Assembly: GCA_027186245.1 (NCBI GenBank)
Contig: CP114499.1
Span: 8,623,001 to 8,687,000, forward strand
DNA length: 64,000 nucleotides
Origin: Coriaria nepalensis
Taxonomy: Eukaryota > Streptophyta > Magnoliopsida > Cucurbitales > Coriariaceae
Direction of reading: 5' to 3'
Both the position numbers and the translations under genes were made by a program. This document shows positions 60,258 through 64,000 of this stretch, piece after piece. The notes under the pieces were generated by a model that did no database searches, was not told where the DNA came from, and saw only the letters and a list, made by a program, of their open reading frames with translations. How positions within the stretch are numbered: the stretch's first letter is position 1; the number at the start of each line of letters is the position of its first letter.

Positions 60258-61418
60258 ATGGGGTACGAAAATCTGCGCTAGTTCTTTTTCGATTTTATTA
60301 TTCTATGCTTTCTCACATCATCCAGTTTTCGTCTCGAAGTTTCTGAGTATATTCAACTCCAATGAGTTGTTAGCTTACGTAAACCTTGCGTTCCTTAAGT
60401 TTCAAATCTAGGCTTCATGATTCAGATCTAGGTTACTTTGTATGCAATAATTGGATTCTGTGGAACTGAGTACAAATTTTGCGATGAGTTTTGGTATCAA
60501 TCTTTCTTTCTCTTTTGGAAGGAGTGGATATTGATGCAATTAAGCGTTTTTAAGTATTTCTTATCTTTTAGGGATGCGAGAAATTGTGTAAGTATAAAAT
60601 CAGGCACATTACTTACAATATGACCGGTCTATGCTACCAAGCCTCAGAAACTATTACATAAGCTTCAGAAACTATAGATTAGATAACTTAAACACCGTTT
60701 CAGTTTCTAATCTTAGTATAAATTTTCAACTTATTTAGCAATTAGGAGTTTGGAAAAATTCAGACCTGGATTACTAACAAATTTCTAGCTTCATTTGGTT
60801 GCATTGGGAGTTTGATGATGCTTTCCTTATAGGAAGACGCGTGGTATGGGAGCTGGTCGCAAGCTGAAGTCCCACCGTAGAAGGCAAAGGTGGGCTGACA
60901 AGTCATACAAAAAGTCTCACCTTGGAAATGAATGGAAGAAGCCCTTTGCTGGGTCTTCCCATGCAAAAGGGATTGTTCTCGAGAAGATGTAAGCTTCCCT
61001 GCAAGTAATTAAACTTTTGCTTCAAATTTTATTCCATGATAAGAAATTTTGGTGTTAATCTGATTTCAGAGGCATTGAAGCTAAGCAACCTAACTCTGCT
61101 ATCAGAAAGTGTGCTAGGGTTCAACTGATCAAAAACGGGAAGAAGATTGCAGCTTTCGTGCCCAATGATGGTTGCTTAAACTACATTGAAGAAAATGTAT
61201 GCGTTCCTCTTAGATTAAGCCTTGGCTATAAAATGGCCCTTCTCCTCATGCTAAATCTTTGTACTTTTATTATGCAGGATGAAGTTTTGATTGCTGGGTT
61301 TGGACGAAAAGGACATGCTGTTGGAGATATTCCCGGTGTTAGATTCAAGGTCGTGAAAGTTTCTGGTGTTTCCCTCCTTGCTCTCTTCAAGGAAAAGAAG
61401 GAGAAGCCTAGATCTTAG
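60258..61418 (+). CDS. RPS23: 40S ribosomal protein S23 (uS12)
   Basis: Four exons (60258-60262, 60833-60988, 61070-61196, 61278-61418) give exactly 142 residues, the invariant eukaryotic length. The first coding exon is five nucleotides, ATGGG. The protein reads [20 protein letters not shown], then [20 protein letters not shown], then [20 protein letters not shown]. The latter holds the conserved KQPNSA loop at the decoding centre, whose proline is hydroxylated in yeast and animals. It ends [17 protein letters not shown]. It is a core component of the small ribosomal subunit A site. Confidence 0.97.
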
Positions 61419-62047
61419 AACTTCATAGGCAGAGTTTTCTATTATCCTTGAATTTTTGTTGTTAGTTTTCATATGGCGCTCTTGTGCTACTCTTAACATT
61501 CCAGAGTTGTCGCTATATACTCTTTCTTATTGAAATTTATGACCCCCCTTCTTTTTTGTTCCAAAATTTATGCTCTTATATTTTTTCGTTAGCCATTAAT
61601 TGCTGATCACTTCTTTCATAATGCACGCTTTTCGTAGTCTATTCTCAAAAGAAATTGTATGATTTTATTTATTAAGATTATGGAATTATACATAAAGTTA
61701 TGTTCATATAAGAAATTTCTCGACATAATTTTTTCTCCTGTCGGATCATGTGCTCCAAACTGTTTTCCTGGACAAAGGGCTGCGAATAGTGTGAATTGTA
61801 CCCAAAACTCAAAACGGAAAACAGCAACCGAAAAATGAATCAAAGAATTATACACGTTCAATAGCGTCTCTAAAGTTCTAAACTACAACAATGAGCCACT
61901 CATTCTATGTCGGGAATGAACTTCATCAACATGGCCAAAATAAACTTTGATGCTACGTTGCTTTAACAACCTCGACATTCTCAGTTTTCAGAATGCTGCC
62001 CTTCATCCTCACTGCTAATATTAAGCTGACTTAATGAAAGAAAGTCA
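61419..62047. other. Convergent 3' flanks of RPS23 and the Ser-rich gene
   Basis: AT-rich untranslated sequence; no gene or RNA feature is supported. Confidence 0.4.
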
Positions 62048-63981
62048 TCAGTGAGCTCTTTCTGAGTCTGTATTGAGATCCATGGCTCTAACTTGACTTC
62101 CCAAACCATCAACTGCATATTCAAAATCACATTCTTCACCTCCAAGTTTCTTGGCATTCAAATTATTTGGACTTAACTCAGAAGACATCGGGGATGATAA
62201 TCCAGGAGCAGTTTTAAGATCACTTGGAGCATCAGAGACCTTCACTGGACGATTTGATGATTTCTGAACAGGTTTAGGAGATTTTGATGAGGTATGTAAG
62301 GAATTCTTCTGATAAACAGGCTTTGTGCTCTTCAATGCCATTCTGGAAGGTTGAAGCTTTCCATGCTTTGCCTTGTTTAGGGACCCACTAGTACCGAGAT
62401 TTCCAGCTCCAAACTTAGGTGGCCCGCCAGATAAAACAGGACTAGATTTATCAATAGATTTCGACTGCACAGTATAATGTCAAACAATTACGTTATATAC
62501 CAATATATACAGCACCACAAAAAGATAATTAGAGAGGCAGCTAAATATCAATTCAGGTAAACAATGGCATCCTTTCTATTTGCAAAATCACTTCCCACCT
62601 AGGATGCCAAAATGATGTTTTTAGGGGGGGTTGGGGGAACAGGACTAACCCCATCAAAGAAGCCAATCTTGGGCGAAGGCAATCTTAGACCTGAAGGTTT
62701 GGCTGACAAGGGAGGAGGAAGTGCGGCAGTTCCGATTGAAGCTCTCTTTAGTATCTGAATCTCTCCTCCTGGGCTTCTGTCATTAGAATGGTACTGTCTC
62801 TTTGGACCCTTAGGTGCATCATTGCCTACAGAGAGGCTTTTCGAAGACGAAGTCTCCATGCTAGCTCTTGAGCTACTAGATCTTTGTTCAAGAGTAGAGC
62901 TTGGGGATGACTCTGTGGACCATTCACTAATAGAACTAGCAGGTGAAGTTCCAGAGGAATGCTTGGACATGGACATTAAGAAAGTAGAAAGGCGTGAGTC
63001 TCCAGGCTGAGATTTTACTCTTCCTACAACTCTTGATGGAGTTTTATGAGTGAAACCATAGGAATGTGGATTACTGGTCATTGAATCTGTTTTTCTTTCT
63101 GTTGAGCTGAAAAGGGATTTTCCAATATTTCCGGAGGAAGAACTTCCACAACTATCAAAAGATGAACTTTTTTCCTTCTTAGCTGCACTTGTTGGCTTAG
63201 GAGCCACATTTCTTGGATTACTCAAAGTATGTCGTTTAAGCCCTGAAGCCCCTTTCTCTGCCATGCAAGTTACATATGAAGTGAAGTACTGAACTATAAA
63301 AACTACTAATCCTGTTAAGAAGACCAATTAAAAAATTATGGAAGCTCTCATTGGTTGTTACCAGAAGCAGTTTTTGTATTCCCTTTCTCTACTGTGGCAG
63401 AATTATGATTAAGAGAAACCCTTCTGTTTGCTGTTGTTGAGCTGGGAGGAAGCTTGCACTGTATCTTTGGTTGCTTCAAAACAGATGAAATTAATTCGAT
63501 CCATAAGAAAACTTTGATTAAATAGGCCAAAAAATTTTCTGAAATGAGAAATATGCTTATATCACAGTAAAGTGGCCAACTCAGTTCCAGATTCAATGGC
63601 CAGTGTACATAACGATCAGACATTTAAATACAGCATGTTGTAGCAACTCCTTACTGCTCAATTTATTGTACCTGCAACACATTTGGACTCGAATGGCGTT
63701 TCTTTATTATTTTCCCTTGTACTTCCATGCCATTAATAGTTGTCCGCTTGGAAGCAGGTCCCTGCATCTGAAAATTTTACAAGGCAATGTCACAAGTTCC
63801 TAAGGTTTCCTTCTCAGAATCCGTAATTAATTATTTCAAGACTTGATTAAACTTGCCTTATTCTGAGAACCAACTTCGATTCTTCTAGAAGCTGAAAAGA
63901 AAACACAACAATAAACGAGAATAAGCTGGGCAAGAGTGAATTTATACAAGCATGAGGAATACCGACATAACGAACAGACAT
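62048..63981 (-). CDS. Ser-rich basic plant protein, unknown function
   Basis: Six exons (63963-63981, 63857-63891, 63672-63767, 63362-63473, 62650-63257, 62048-62464) give about 428 residues. The first, MSVRYVASRRIEVGSQNK across two tiny exons, is preceded by an in-frame TGA, which supports the start. The protein is basic and serine-rich with no recognisable domain. Distinct blocks are SRLSTFLMSMSKHSSGTSPA, SGLRLPSPKIGFFDG and CDFEYAVDGLGSQVRAMDLN. The composition suggests a disordered, possibly microtubule-associated protein. Arabidopsis At2g37070, beside RIP3, is a plausible counterpart by recall. The intron at 63768-63856 has a GC donor (AAG|GCAAGT); only this keeps the frame. The acceptor of exon four (GAAG|CAACC) could instead be nine codons downstream. 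Confidence 0.72.
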
Positions 63982-64000
63982 TGGAGAGCATCATTATTGA

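Overview
This is a nuclear segment of a eudicot plant genome. The genes are split by short AT-rich introns, and the proteins are plant-specific families: INDETERMINATE-domain zinc finger, class III peroxidase, L-type lectin receptor kinase, IQD, ROP-interactive coiled-coil and GT43 xylan synthesis. Intergenic DNA is AT-rich with many (TA)n and poly(A) tracts. I cannot assign a species. Exon coordinates were derived by hand from splice signals. For every multi-exon gene annotated to its stop codon, the exon lengths sum to a multiple of three. Gene spans run from start codon to stop codon and include introns; UTRs are not included.

Layout. 1-4841: two minus-strand genes, a P58IPK-type ER co-chaperone (3' end outside the window) and an IDD zinc-finger factor. 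5000-12000: a gene-poor stretch with a decayed Mutator-like (MULE) transposase and a frameshifted NAC pseudogene. 12550-29354: SYP71 (-), a RHG1A-like RING-H2 ligase (+), a DUF1685 protein (+), a PER21-like peroxidase (+), a clade-VIII lectin receptor kinase (+), S1FA (+) and a PLAC8 protein (-). 29790-39240: a small secreted protein (-), a protamine-P1-family basic/acidic protein (-), lipid phosphate phosphatase gamma (-) and importin alpha-9 (+). 41559-63981: IRX9 (+), an IQD protein (+), an alpha/beta hydrolase (-), RNase P/MRP subunit POP4 (+), an ICR/RIP ROP effector (+), ribosomal protein S23 (+) and a Ser-rich basic protein (-).

The genes do not form a pathway. What links them is ancestry. 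As far as I recall, most have Arabidopsis counterparts in three clusters: around At5g02960-At5g03160, At2g37070-At2g37150 and At3g09680-At3g09740. The window therefore looks like a gene-rich version of a block that was multiplied and fractionated in Arabidopsis.

Other notable points are four GC-AG introns among about 70 annotated, a 475-bp fold-back palindrome beside the ICR gene, a short upstream ORF on the receptor kinase, the missing acidic triplet in IRX9, and one 22-nt poly(C) run inside a POP4 intron. I found no sign of an undescribed multi-gene system. The candidates for novelty are individual small genes and repeat structures.
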